The notes under the pieces were generated by a model. The model searched no databases. It was not told the DNA's origin and worked only from the letters and a program-made list of their open reading frames with translations. 64,000 nucleotides of DNA, taken from NCBI RefSeq assembly GCF_022965805.1, contig NC_133105.1:31686447-31750446 (forward strand). The letters are read 5' to 3'. Positions 10,494-21,300 of this stretch are shown one piece after another; positions within the stretch are counted from its first letter, which is position 1; every line of letters starts with the position of its first letter. Position numbers and translations under genes: made by a program. The DNA comes from Primulina eburnea. Taxonomy: Eukaryota > Streptophyta > Magnoliopsida > Lamiales > Gesneriaceae.

Positions 10494-12893
10494 CTAGAGC
10501 CAACTACCCATATGCTTCAAACCCATTGATTCGCGATGCATCTCGAATAATGGTCCAGGTAAAGGCTTAGCTAGTGGATCAACAACATTATCTGCGGTGC
10601 CGACTATGTCAAAAGACACTTCTCTACTTTCCACAATCTCTCCGAGGATGTGGTACTTTCTCAATACATGTTTTGACTTCTGATGAGACCTTGGCTCCTT
10701 TGCTTGAGCTAAAGCTCCCGTGTTGTCACACAACACCGGGACAGGAGCAACTCTATTAGGAATGACGCCCAACTCTTGGACGAAATTCCTTATCCAAACA
10801 GTCTCCCTTGCTGCATCCTATGCAGCAATGTATTCGGCCTCTGTGCTGGAATCCGCAGTATTGTCTTTCTTGGAACTCTTCCAAGAGACAGCAGCACCAT
10901 TGAGCATGAATACAAAACCAGAGGTAGACTTCGAGTCATCGATATCGCTTTGGAAGCTAGAGTCGGTATAGCCATCCAATTTTAGTTCTCCACCCTATAG
11001 ACCAAGAACAATTTATTGGTCCTTCTCAACTACTTGAGGATGTCTTTCACAGCTTTCCAATGTGGAAGACCAGGGTTCGATTGATATCTACTCACTACAC
11101 TTAGTGCGAAAGCCATGTCAGGATGTGTAGATATCATCCCATACATGATGCTACCAATTGCCGAAGCATACGGAATGCGTGTCATCGCCACTATCTCTGC
11201 ATCAGTCTTGGGAGACAGACTTGGATAGGGACACGCCATGACACATTGGTAGATGTCCTCTCATGGACTCATCCATCGAGAACCGCTTCACGATGGTATC
11301 AATGTATGTGGACTGGGTGAGACCAAGCAATCTTCTTGATCTATCTCTATAGATCTGTATTCTCAATACAAAAGATGCTTCACCCAAGTCCTATAACGAG
11401 AACTCACTTGCTAACCATATTTTAGTTGATTGCAACATTCCTACATCATTCCCAATGATTAGAATGTCATCAACATAAAGCACCAGGAATGTCACAACAC
11501 TCCCACTGACCTTCTTATACACACAGGGTTCCTTAGGATTCTTAGTAAATCAACTCTTTGATTGTACTATCGAATCTAAGGTTCCAACTCCTAGATGCCT
11601 GCTTTAGACCATAAATAAATCTCTGAAGTTTGCATACCATATGCTCACTTCCGATAGATGTAAACCCTCCAGGTTTGAGACATGTAAATCTCTTCCTTAA
11701 TATCCCCATTAAGAAAGGCTGTCTTGACATCCATCTGCCATATCTCATAGTCATACCATGCAGCTATGGTTAGCAAAATCCTTATGGACTTGAACATTGC
11801 AACTGGAAAAAAGGTTTCCTCAAAGTCAACTCCTTGTCTTTGAGTATATCCTTTTGCCACCAATCACGCCTTAAAGGTCAATACCTTCCCATCCGCCCCA
11901 AGTTTCCTCTTGTAAATCCATTTACACCCTATGGGAACAATTCCCTCAGGTGGATCCACGAGATTCCACAATTGGTTCGAATGCATGGAATTCATCTCAG
12001 ATTCCATCGCTTCAAGCCACTTGGATGAATCGGCATCAGATAACGCTTCCTTGAAGGTCCTTGGATCACATCCATGGTTAGGCTCATCATGGCCCTCTTC
12101 AAGAAGCAGACCATATCTCATAGGTGGTCTCGAGACTCTCTCGGATTTTCTAGGAGCTTGTATCTCCTCTCTTGGCTCTTCGGGTGTGGGTTCTATAATT
12201 GTGGGTGTTTCTTGAACCTCTTCGAGTTCTATCATCTTCCCTCTTCTATCCAATAGAAAATTCCTTTTCCAAAAAGGCTGCATTTCTAGAAACAAACACT
12301 TTTGTTTCTTGGGGATGATAGAAGTGATATCCAACTGAATTCCTTGGATATCCCACAAAGTAGCATAAAATGGATCGACTATCCAATTTATCTCCCACTG
12401 TCTGCTTCACATAAGCAGGGCACCCCCATATTCTAAGATAAGAATATTTGGGAGGCTTACCCATCCATATCTCATATGGTGTCTGCCTTTGAATGGACAT
12501 TTAATGGAATATCTTTCAATTTTAAGTTATAGAGATCGTTTTCAAGTTCATCAGTACCAATCAAACATTCATTCATGTAAATGTTGCAAACACCTTTGCA
12601 AAATAAACAAGAATATCCATTTTTATCAACATAGAAATGGAAACAATGTTTTTAACAAAATTAGGTACAAACAAAACATCTCATAAAATTACATTAAAAT
12701 CATTGTTCATAAGCAAGTAAACATCTCCAATAGCTTTGGCAGCAACTCTTGCTCCATTGCTCATCCTCTAGAAGGTCACACCTTCCTTAAGCTTTCTACT
12801 TCTTCCCATCACCTGTAACTCATTACAGAGATGTGAGTCACAACCGGTATCTAATACCCAAGAAGTAGAGCTAATTGAGATGTTTACTTCAAT
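10494..12893 (-). pseudogene. Copia pol remnant: protease, RT and RNase H, integrase deleted
   Basis: The protease motif WVLDTGCDSH lies at about 12860-12830 (DTGC at 12851-12840). Its frame continues to about 12520. It then joins directly to TPYEIWMGKPPKYSYLRIWG (from about 12490), which normally follows integrase. The whole GAG-pre-integrase and rve core are therefore missing. RT follows: the [11 protein letters not shown] motif is near 11730 and the YVDD active site is at 11477-11466. RNase H ends at 10494 (KHVLRKYH, DPLAKPLPGP). Lesions include a stop separating gag from protease (12894-12896), a CGA-to-TGA-type stop near 11866, and at least two frameshifts between about 11690 and 11540. 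It is a clearly non-autonomous copy. Confidence 0.85.
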
Positions 12894-13760
12894 TTAGAAC
12901 ATACCGTTTCCAGAACTCTTCTGGGCCAGATATTCCTTGCAATTTCGCTTCCAATGTCCGGGCTTCTTGCAGTGATGACAAACATCACTAGTCTTGTCAG
13001 CCTTAACTGGTGTGGCTGCCACAACGGGATTCGGAGATTGCCTCATCAAGGGCACGTTCTTCTTGGGACGTTGGAAAGAACTTTTCTTTCCCTTCCCATG
13101 TGGATCAATCTTCGTACCAGATGAAGAACCCACATAAAGAACCAACTTCTCTTTCTTGATGGTTGATTCAAACGTAACAAGCATATTCACCAACTCCTCA
13201 AGGGTCGGCTCCATCTTGTTCATGTTGAAGTTCACCACAAAAGGATCAAATGAGCTAGGCAATGATAACAGCAACACGTCGGTGGTCAACTCCGAAGGCA
13301 AGATCATATCCATGCCAACGAGCTTGTCCACGAGCCCAATCACCTTTAGGCCATGCTCATGGACCGAGGCCCCATCTCGCATGCGCAAAGTGATCAGCTC
13401 CTTGACGGTAGCATGCCTAAGAGGCCGAGTCTGCTCACCAAAGAGCTCTTTGAGGTGCTTATGAATGTCAGCAGCATTCTTTGCATCCTCAAAACGCCTC
13501 TGTAGCTCATCATTCATAGAAGTCAACATATAACACCTAGTTTTCAAGTCATGGTCACACCAATCCTTGTAAGTCTGCAATTCCTCAGGAGTGCAGTCAG
13601 TCGGAGCCTCAACAGGGGGCGATTCAGTCAGTGTATATGCTACCTTTTCCGAATTCAAGACGATTTTCAGGTTTCTTAGCCAAGTGAGGTAATTAGGTCC
13701 AGTTAATATGTGTTTGTCGAGTATTACAGATATCGGATTGCGCATCGAAGAAATTGTCAA
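12894..13760 (-). CDS. gag: Copia gag (UBN2-type) with CCHC zinc knuckle
   Basis: An open frame of 288 residues. The N-terminal part (ILTGPNYLTWLRNLK, about residues 18-32) and the central helical region match the UBN2/Retrotran_gag_2 capsid-like domain of plant copia elements. A basic linker follows, then the zinc knuckle CHHCKKPGHWKRNC (C-x2-C-x4-H-x4-C, about residues 261-274). In intact relatives gag is fused in frame to protease. Here a TAA at 12894-12896 ends the frame, and the same frame continues into the protease motif, so this is a nonsense break and not a true terminus. The gag domain itself is undamaged. It forms the capsid and binds RNA in the element's cytoplasmic particle. Confidence 0.85.
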   Translation of the reverse strand: MTISSMRNPISVILDKHILTGPNYLTWLRNLKIVLNSEKVAYTLTESPPVEAPTDCTPEELQTYKDWCDHDLKTRCYMLTSMNDELQRRFEDAKNAADIHKHLKELFGEQTRPLRHATVKELITLRMRDGASVHEHGLKVIGLVDKLVGMDMILPSELTTDVLLLSLPSSFDPFVVNFNMNKMEPTLEELVNMLVTFESTIKKEKLVLYVGSSSGTKIDPHGKGKKSSFQRPKKNVPLMRQSPNPVVAATPVKADKTSDVCHHCKKPGHWKRNCKEYLAQKSSGNGMF

Positions 13761-15551
13761 TTTGTACTGAAAAGTAAAAACAGATAAATGTTGATGACTA
13801 TTTTAAAATATTTAGTAAGATATGAAGTTTGGACTTTTACTTCATAAATATTTGCTCCCACTGTTTTGACATCTTTCACTACCCTCTAGTGAAAACGGGA
13901 AACTCCTTTCCTCAGTAGGTACGTAAGGTCCAATTAGCGAATTATGATCCCGAATAATATCAGCCAATCACAATTCCTAAAAGGTAGTTTCCAATTGCAT
14001 CACAATGCAACCCTTAACGTAGACTTTTGTCTCATGTTTGATTAGGACCCAATATTGACGTCGTTCATCTTTACGTGTCAAGCCTTACCCATCGATGTTG
14101 AACCTTAATGGACGGTCGCCATGAGTTCCCTCAATTATCTGAGCCGAAGTCATGGGAGTTCCACGTAGTTCACATCACCATGTCAAATGGATGTCACAGC
14201 TTTCCGGTACTAAGGGCCCCCCCAATAATATGAGCCGAGCCCCGAGTACGGGTAGCGATTCGTCATGCACCCATTTGTCGATGGAAGACATGGAAATTAT
14301 AAACAAATTTATAATTCCCCTTTTCGGGCTTGATATTAATTTTGAATCTTATTCAAAATGAGGGTTTTTAATTTTGAAAGGTCTCATCATTAATTTTATT
14401 TTAAAAGCTCGCCATGTTTGATCGTATGTTTGCCGGATTCATGCAACTTTGTTATTATCATAATAATAACGCACATACTCATTATTTATAACATATCATG
14501 CATATATTATAAAGAGTAAACAAAACAAGGATGATCAATCGCCCCAATACTAACGGAGCGTGTGAGCTAAACACGGGCCTAGGTCCAATCCTAGGGAAAT
14601 GCACGGGATGCAAATGCAATTATTACATAAGCTTCCAATATTTACATGTCTTCGATCTTCATAATCATCATGGCCACCATCTTCCAATCTTGATCATCCA
14701 CTATACTAATATTTACAAATAAATATCCATGACAAATAGGGATACATCTCATGGGGTGGGAACGGGCCATAAACCAAGCCCACTTTATAAATTGATAATT
14801 ATTACAATCATTCAACACAAAATATCCTAGCATACACCTAGCAAATTAGGCTTGGGCTTTTGATCATCCTTCATGCATAATATCACATATCATACACCAT
14901 CAATTAATTATCACAATAATTAATTGATCCAATATTATATATCTTGATCCAATCACTAACCGCCACGATTATAAACTAAATTAACAAAGTATACAAACAC
15001 CTTTGTCTACTTTCAAATTAATTTATTTATAACCGAATTTCTTGTAAATCACCATTTACTATAAATAATTAAAGTCCAACTTAAATTATTTATTTCATGA
15101 GAAAATATTTGCAACTTTTGTAATTTTAAACTTAAGGGCCCAAAAACTCATTTTTCACCAAAAATATTTTGGTCCATTTAAAATTCACAAACATGTTAGC
15201 CATCCAATGGCCCAACAACTCAAGGCCCATGACACTTTGATATTCCAAAACACTTTTGGAAACCCTAGCCGTCATCGCCGTCGCCGGATTCCGGCCAACA
15301 TTCCGGCCAACATGTCAAATTTTTTTTTTTTATTAAAAATAGGGGGGCTGTTCGGGCAGCCCCTTGGGCTGCCCTTGCTGCCCGTTTCGGGCAGCCCCTC
15401 GGGCAGCCCAAGCTGCCCGAAATGGGCAGCAACTTGCTGCCCAAAAGCCGCCCCAAATCCGGCCTTGAATCGTTGCAAAACTTCACCTCATGCGGTTAGA
15501 AATCGATCTCAACATAATATCTTGTAATTGCTACACAAAATCGTAACCATA
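13761..15551 (-). other. Long 5' leader of the copia element
   Basis: About 1.8 kb separate the primer binding site from gag, long for copia. No conserved coding frame is visible on either strand. The region is AT-rich apart from the inverted-repeat block at 15339-15455. Confidence 0.6.
15339..15455. repeat. Dense GGGCAGC / GCTGCCC inverted-repeat cluster in the copia leader
   Basis: About ten copies of GGGCAGC or its complement GCTGCCC occur within ~115 bp in both orientations, for example GGGCAGCCC...GGGCTGCCC and GGGCAGCCCAAGCTGCCC. The RNA could fold into several alternative strong hairpins. In the element's orientation the block begins about 100 nt downstream of the primer binding site. 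Confidence 0.85.
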
Positions 15552-15563
15552 GCTCGGATACCA
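15552..15563 (-). promoter_or_regulatory. tRNA-iMet primer binding site of the copia element
   Basis: The minus strand reads TGGTATCCGAGC, two bases inside the LTR edge at 15566. It differs from the canonical TGGTATCAGAGC at one position. This fixes the right-hand LTR as the 5' LTR. Confidence 0.8.
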
Positions 15564-15565
15564 CT

Positions 15566-17271
15566 TGAAAGGGGATCGGTTACGGTGACCGGAAGCGCAA
15601 CGGAAGTTTAAAAAATCAAATTTTTCATGTAAATTTTCGGCCACCTCATGATAATGTGTAGCAAATACAATAAAACACAAAAATGACATTCATAGTGTGT
15701 TTAGAATTTTACCTATCAATCTTAAAAGATTGATGATGGCTCCAATTTAGTTGATATACAACTAAGCTCTTCAATGGCTAGACAATCTTCAAGCTTCCTT
15801 TGAGCCCGCCTTGCTCAAATATTAAGCCCACCACCAACTAGCTAGAACCACTCTAATTTTGCACTAGAAAAATTAGAGCATTTTTCTTTGAGAAGTGTAT
15901 TGTTTTTTCAACAATTGAAGAACAAAAATTGGAGGAGAATAATGAATAGTATTTTCGGCACTATTCATCCTAGGAGAGAAGGAGAGACATTTTTTTGGTT
16001 TTGCAAAAAAGTTGTGGTGTCCCAAAGCATCCCATGCCTTGGACATTGAAAAAGTTGTCTCCCAACCTTTCATCTCCCTTGCATGCCTTCCTATTTGGGC
16101 TTGTAACAATTACAAGGCCTATGGACTTTATTTAAATGTCTCAAACACATTTGAGCTCATTTAAAGTTTACTTGATTTTACTCAAGCCACTAGTTTAATA
16201 ATTATTTCTAATTGGGCTCTACAAAGCCCAATGTTATTTAATTAATCCAACACTTGTATTAATTTAATTACTTGGACTCTACTAGGCCCACTAGTGTTTA
16301 ATTATTTGGCCAACTTTTAATTTAAGAACACATTCATAAATTAAAAGTTATATTTCTTTTATAGAAGTCATACTTCTATTTTTCTTATGCTTATAAACTC
16401 ATTTATAAGCCGTTCAACACATTGAACTAATTTCTCCTTTATAGAAGTCATACTTCTAATTTTCCTTACGCTTATAAACTCCTTTATAAGCCGTTCAACA
16501 CATTGAACTATTTTTACTTCTCAACGGGTTCTAGAAAGCCAGTACTTGTGTGGCCCTCAATGGTTCATTGATACAACTAGCCGTGGGTTCACATCTCCAT
16601 GTGATTCGGACTAAACATGTCCTTATATGAGCATACCCCAATTGCTCCATTCTTACTTATTAACTCCTTGATAACAAGAACGTCAGAACTCAAGTCTGAT
16701 AGTACCCAACCAATCATGTTAAACGCCTAGCAGCATCGCTTACATGATTCCCTAGGTATCAAATGATAGTGCCTGCAAGAACCATTCAATTATGGTTAGC
16801 GTACAGTACGGTCCCTTCAACTCATATATCCCGACCGATTCGACAACCATTGGTTTATCGAGAGTTGTCAATGAATCGATACTATGTGTCATGTCGTAGT
16901 TGCATCGATGGTGTAATCTATGAAACCCCTTTCATAATTACCACCATACTCTGGCCAGAGATTTCAACCTACATACACATGATAACACATAGGATATCCA
17001 TACGCGAAGGTAAGCGGTGAATCCCCGACTACAATGCATCGACTCCTAAATGTTTCGACATAACACCCAACCTTGCCACCTGATGACCCGATGAGAGTCG
17101 GTAAACAAGTCAAAGTGAAACGCTAGCACATAGAGTCTCAATGTTGTCCCGGGTCATAAGGACTAATGGTGTACAACCATAAACTAGGACGTTTCCATTC
17201 GATAAGTGAGAACCACTTGGAAAGTCCTTTAAGGAGTGTTGTTCAGTGCACTTTACTAGGAGCACCTATCC
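15566..17271 (-). mobile_element. 5' LTR of the copia element, truncated
   Basis: It aligns with 8342-10121 but stops at 17271 in the middle of the shared sequence (AGGAGCACCTATC), so the outer ~360 bp of U3 are missing. It also lacks ~85 bp present in the other LTR near 9080-9165. Losing U3 removes the expected promoter and the outer target duplication, so this copy is unlikely to be transcribed from its own LTR. Confidence 0.85.
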
Positions 17272-17787
17272 TTGAACTATTTTCTCTCTCGGTTTTCTAC
17301 TCTGCCAGGAGAGGAAATGAAGCCACATACATTTAAATTGCATGGCAAAGGACAAGTGTTATCATTTTTCGAGCAACACGTTTCGCGCATATGCGCGCTT
17401 CTTTTCGCGCATATGCGCCCAGGCTTCTGGACGGACCGCGCATATGCGCGCTTGAACTCGCGCATAAGCGCCACAGCTGCTGGAGGTATCGCGCATATGC
17501 GCCACTTCATTCCGCGCATGTGCGCCAATGCCTCTGGACATGTCGCGCATGTGCGGCACTTTCTTCGCGCATATGCGCCGATGCTACTGTAATTCTCATG
17601 CATATGCGCGCAATCCTTCGCGCATATGCGCCATAGCTTCGGCCCTTTTACATTTATTCTTAACCTTTCACATCTTTTCTCATGTATTTCCTACTCTCAT
17701 TTTCCTTAGTGTTTCTCATGCAATGTCATGCACTCTCACATCTTCTAATATCGCATAAATGAGAACTAATAAATCTTGAGCCTTACA
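17272..17787 (-). mobile_element. Partial LTR of a gypsy-like element ending GAGCCTTACA
   Basis: The right end, CTTGAGCCTTACA, matches the outer end of the gypsy-2 LTRs (CTCGAGCCTTACA at 43853 and 50544). The order of landmarks is also similar: a CTCTCGGTTT word, an AAGTGT word, then a palindrome cluster, then the terminus. The bulk sequence differs. It therefore looks like a distinct family related to gypsy-2, cut at 17271/17272 and at 17787/17788. Confidence 0.6.
17384..17632 (-). repeat. Cluster of CGCGCATATGCGCG palindromes
   Basis: About eleven copies or near copies of the 14-bp perfect palindrome CGCGCATATGCGCG or its half-forms occur in ~250 bp, separated by 8-20 bp of unrelated sequence. 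They sit where the gypsy-2 LTR has its ACCGCGGGTGCGGT cluster, but with a different core word. Confidence 0.9.
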
Positions 17788-18394
17788 TACACGGACCTGT
17801 ACACGGGGTCCGTGCCCACCACAATCGAGAATGAAGAAAACCGAGCCTACACGGACCCATGCACAGACCAGTACACGGGGTCCGTGTCCTTTGTTTGCTG
17901 GAGAGTGATTTTGGCCGAGTCTACACGGACCCTCACCCGGAGGTCTACACGGGGTCCGTGTCCTTTAGTTTTAGGCGATAATATTTTTCCTAAATTAGAG
18001 TTTTAATTATTTTGGCAAGTAGATTTGATATCTTTTGATTTTGGAGACAATATATACTCGAAAATTTCATCGTTGTAAACAACATTGATTATTATTCATC
18101 TTTTATGATATTTTATCATTGAGAATTCTCTCAACACAAGCTTAAGCTTCGTTATAACTTTTGCGTTGTATCAAATCAAACTTATCAAAAGATTTATCTT
18201 TTGTGGCGTTTGTCAATCGAATATCACGAGGGTTGCCAAGGACGGGTTCTTTGGAGGTTCACTTGAATGAGATTGTTTCTTTTGTTGATTAATTGTTGCT
18301 AGACCGCGTGATCTAGAGGCGATTATCACACCTATCGATTACTTGTCTCAAAGATCGGGAAAAATCAAAGATCTCCGTGGCCGGGATCGCATCA
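17788..18394 (+). mobile_element. Array-associated LTR, copy 1 (first 160 bp missing)
   Basis: It matches copies 2 and 3 (23152-23918 and 59481-60247) from their position 161 to the end GGGATCGCATCA. The left part is cut at 17788. The sequence directly after it, ACTTGGATTGACATTGCGG, and the diagnostic GTTGCAAGG near 18440 are the same as after the other two copies. Confidence 0.85.
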
Positions 18395-21300
18395 ACTTGG
18401 ATTGACATTGCGGATTTGTTCTTTAGAGAAGTCGTTAGGTTGCAAGGCATGCCTAGGACTATTGTTTCTGGTCGCGATGTTAAATTCTTGAGTTACTTTT
18501 GCCCGACTGTGTGGCTAAACTTGGCACAAAATTGTTGTTTTCTACTACTTGTCATCCTCAAACGGATGGACAAACTGAAGTTGTCAATAGAACTTTGGGA
18601 ACACTTTTGCGTGCTATTTTTAAAAAGAACTTGGATTGACATTTCTATGGACTTTATTTTGGGGTTGCCTAGGACTAAGAAGGGGAGGGATTCTATTTTG
18701 TTGTTGTGGATAGATTCTCTAAGATGGCACATTTTATAGCTTGTCATAAAACCGATGATGCTTCGAACATTGCGGATTTGTTCTTTAGAGAAGTCGTTAG
18801 GTTGCATGGCATGCCTAGGACTATTGATTCTGGTCGCGATGTTAAATTATTGAGTTACTTTTGGAAGACTTTATGGGATTAACTTGGCACAAAATTGTTG
18901 TTTTCTACTACTTGTCATCCTCAAACGGATGGAAAAACTGATGTAGTCAATAGAACTTTGGGAACACTTTTGCGTGCTATTCTTAAAAAGAACTTGGATT
19001 GACATTGCGGATTTGTTCTTTAGAGAAGTCGTTAGGTTGCATGGCATGCCTAGGACTATTGTTTCTGGTCGCGATGTTAAATTCTTGAGTTACTTTTGCC
19101 CGAATTTGTGGCTAAACTTGGCACAAAATTGTTGTTTTCTACTACTTGTCATCCTCAAACGGATGGACAAACTGAAGTTGTCAATAGAACTTCGGGAACA
19201 ATTTTGCGTGCTATTCTTAAAAAGAACTTGGATTGACATTTCTATGGACTTTATTTTGGGTTGCCTAGGACTAAGAAGGGGAGGGATTTTCTTTTTGTTG
19301 TTGGGGATAGATTCTCTAAGATGGCACATTTTATAGCTTGTCATAAAACCGATGATGCTTCAAACATTGTGGATTTGTTCTTTAGAGAAGTCGTTAGGGT
19401 GCATGACATGCCTAGGACTATTGTTTCTGGTCGCGATATTAAATTCTTGAGTTACTTTTGGAAGACTTTATGGGCTAAACTTGGCACAAAATTGTTGTTT
19501 TATACTACTTGTCATCCTCAAACGGATGGACAAACTGAAGTTGTCAATAAAACTTTGGGAACACTTTTGCGTGCTATTCTTAAGAAGAACTTGGATTGAC
19601 ATTTCTATGGACTTTATTTTGGGATTGACTAGGACTAAGAAGGGGAGGGATTCAATTTTTGTTGTTGTGGATAGATTCTCTAAGATGGCACATTTTGTAG
19701 TTTGTCATAAAACCGATGATGCTTCAAACATTGCGGATTTGTTCTTTAGAGAAGTCGTTAGGTTGCATGGCATGCCTAGGACTATTGATTCTGGTCGCGA
19801 TGTTAAATTCTTGAGTTACTTTTGGAAGACTTTATGGGCTAAACTTGGCACAAAATTGTTGTTTTCTACTACTTGTCATCCTCAAATGGATGGAAAAAAT
19901 GAAGTAGTCAATAGAACTTTGGGAACACTTTTGCGTGCTATTCTTAAAAAGAACTTGGATTGACATTGCGGATTTGTTCTTTAGAGAAGTCGTTAGGTTG
20001 CATGGCATGCCTAGGACTATTGTTTCTGGTCGCGATGTTAAATTCTTGAGTTACTTTGCCCGACTTTGTGGCTAAATTTGGCACAAAATTGTTGTTTTCT
20101 ACTATTTGTCATCCTCAAACGGATGGAAAAACTGAAGTTGTCAATAGAACTTTGGGAACACTTTTGCGTGCTATTCTTAAAAAGAACTTGGATTGACATT
20201 TCTATGGACTTTATTTTGGGGTTGTCTAGGACTAAGAAGGGGAGGGATTCTATTTTTGATGTTGTGGATAGATTCTCTAAGATGGCACATTTTATAGCTT
20301 GTCATAAAACCGATGATGCTTCAAACATTGCGGATTTGTTCTTTAGAGAAGTCGTTAGGTTGCATGGCATGCCTAGGACTATTGATTCTGGTCGCGATGT
20401 TAAATTCTTGAGTTACTTTTGGAAGACTTTATGGGCTAAACTTGGCACAAAATTGTGGTTTTCTACTACTTGTCATCCTCAAACGAATTACTTTTGGAAG
20501 ACTTTATGGGCTAAACTTGGCACAAAATTGTTGTTTTCTACTACTTGTCATCCTCAAACGGATGGACAAACTGAAGTAGTCAATAGAACTTTGGGAACAC
20601 TTTTGCGTGCTATTCTTAAAAAGAACTTGGATTGACATTGCGGATTTGTTCTTAAGAGAAGTCAATAGGTTGCATGGCATGCCTAGAACTATTGTTTCTG
20701 GTCGCGATGTTAAATTCTTGAGTTACTTTTGTCCGACTTTGTGGCTAAACTTGGCACAAAATTGTTGTTTTCTACTACTTGTCATCCTCAAACAGATGGC
20801 CAAACTGAAGTTGTCAATAGAATTTTGGGAACACTTTTGCGTGATATTCTTAAAAAGAACTTGGATTGACATTTCTATGGACTTTATTTTAAGGTTGCCT
20901 AGGACTAAGAAGGGGAGGGATTCTATTTTTGTTGTTGTGGATAGATTCTCAAAGATGGCACATTTTATAGCTTGTCATAAAACCGATGATGCTTCAAACA
21001 TTGCGGATTTGTTCTTTAGAGAAGTCGTTAGGTTGCATGGCATGCCTAGGACTATTGATTCTGGTCGCGATGTTAAATTCTTGAGTTACTTTTCGAAGAC
21101 TTTATGGGCTAAACTTGGTACAAAATTGTTGTTTTCTACTACTTGTCATCCTCAAACGAATGGACAAACTGAAGTAGTCAATAAAACTTTGGGAACACTT
21201 TTGCGTGCTATTCTTAAAAAGAACATGGATTGACATTGCGGATTTGTTCTTTAGAGAAGTCGTTAGGTTGCATGGCATGCCTAGGACTATTGTTTCTGGT

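Noticed and set aside
17384..17632. Regularly repeated short palindromes resembling a CRISPR array
   Set aside because: Spacing is irregular and short, the units are degenerate, there are no cas genes, and the context is a plant LTR.
18493..18807. Antisense ORFs of 79-104 codons repeated throughout the array
   Set aside because: They are minus-strand shadows of the integrase monomers and recur only because the monomer recurs.
20607..21233. 208-codon B-A dimer frames as real integrase genes
   Set aside because: They lack the zinc finger and C-terminal domain, contain a frameshifted segment from B, carry SGRD for SDRD, and have no start context or promoter of their own.
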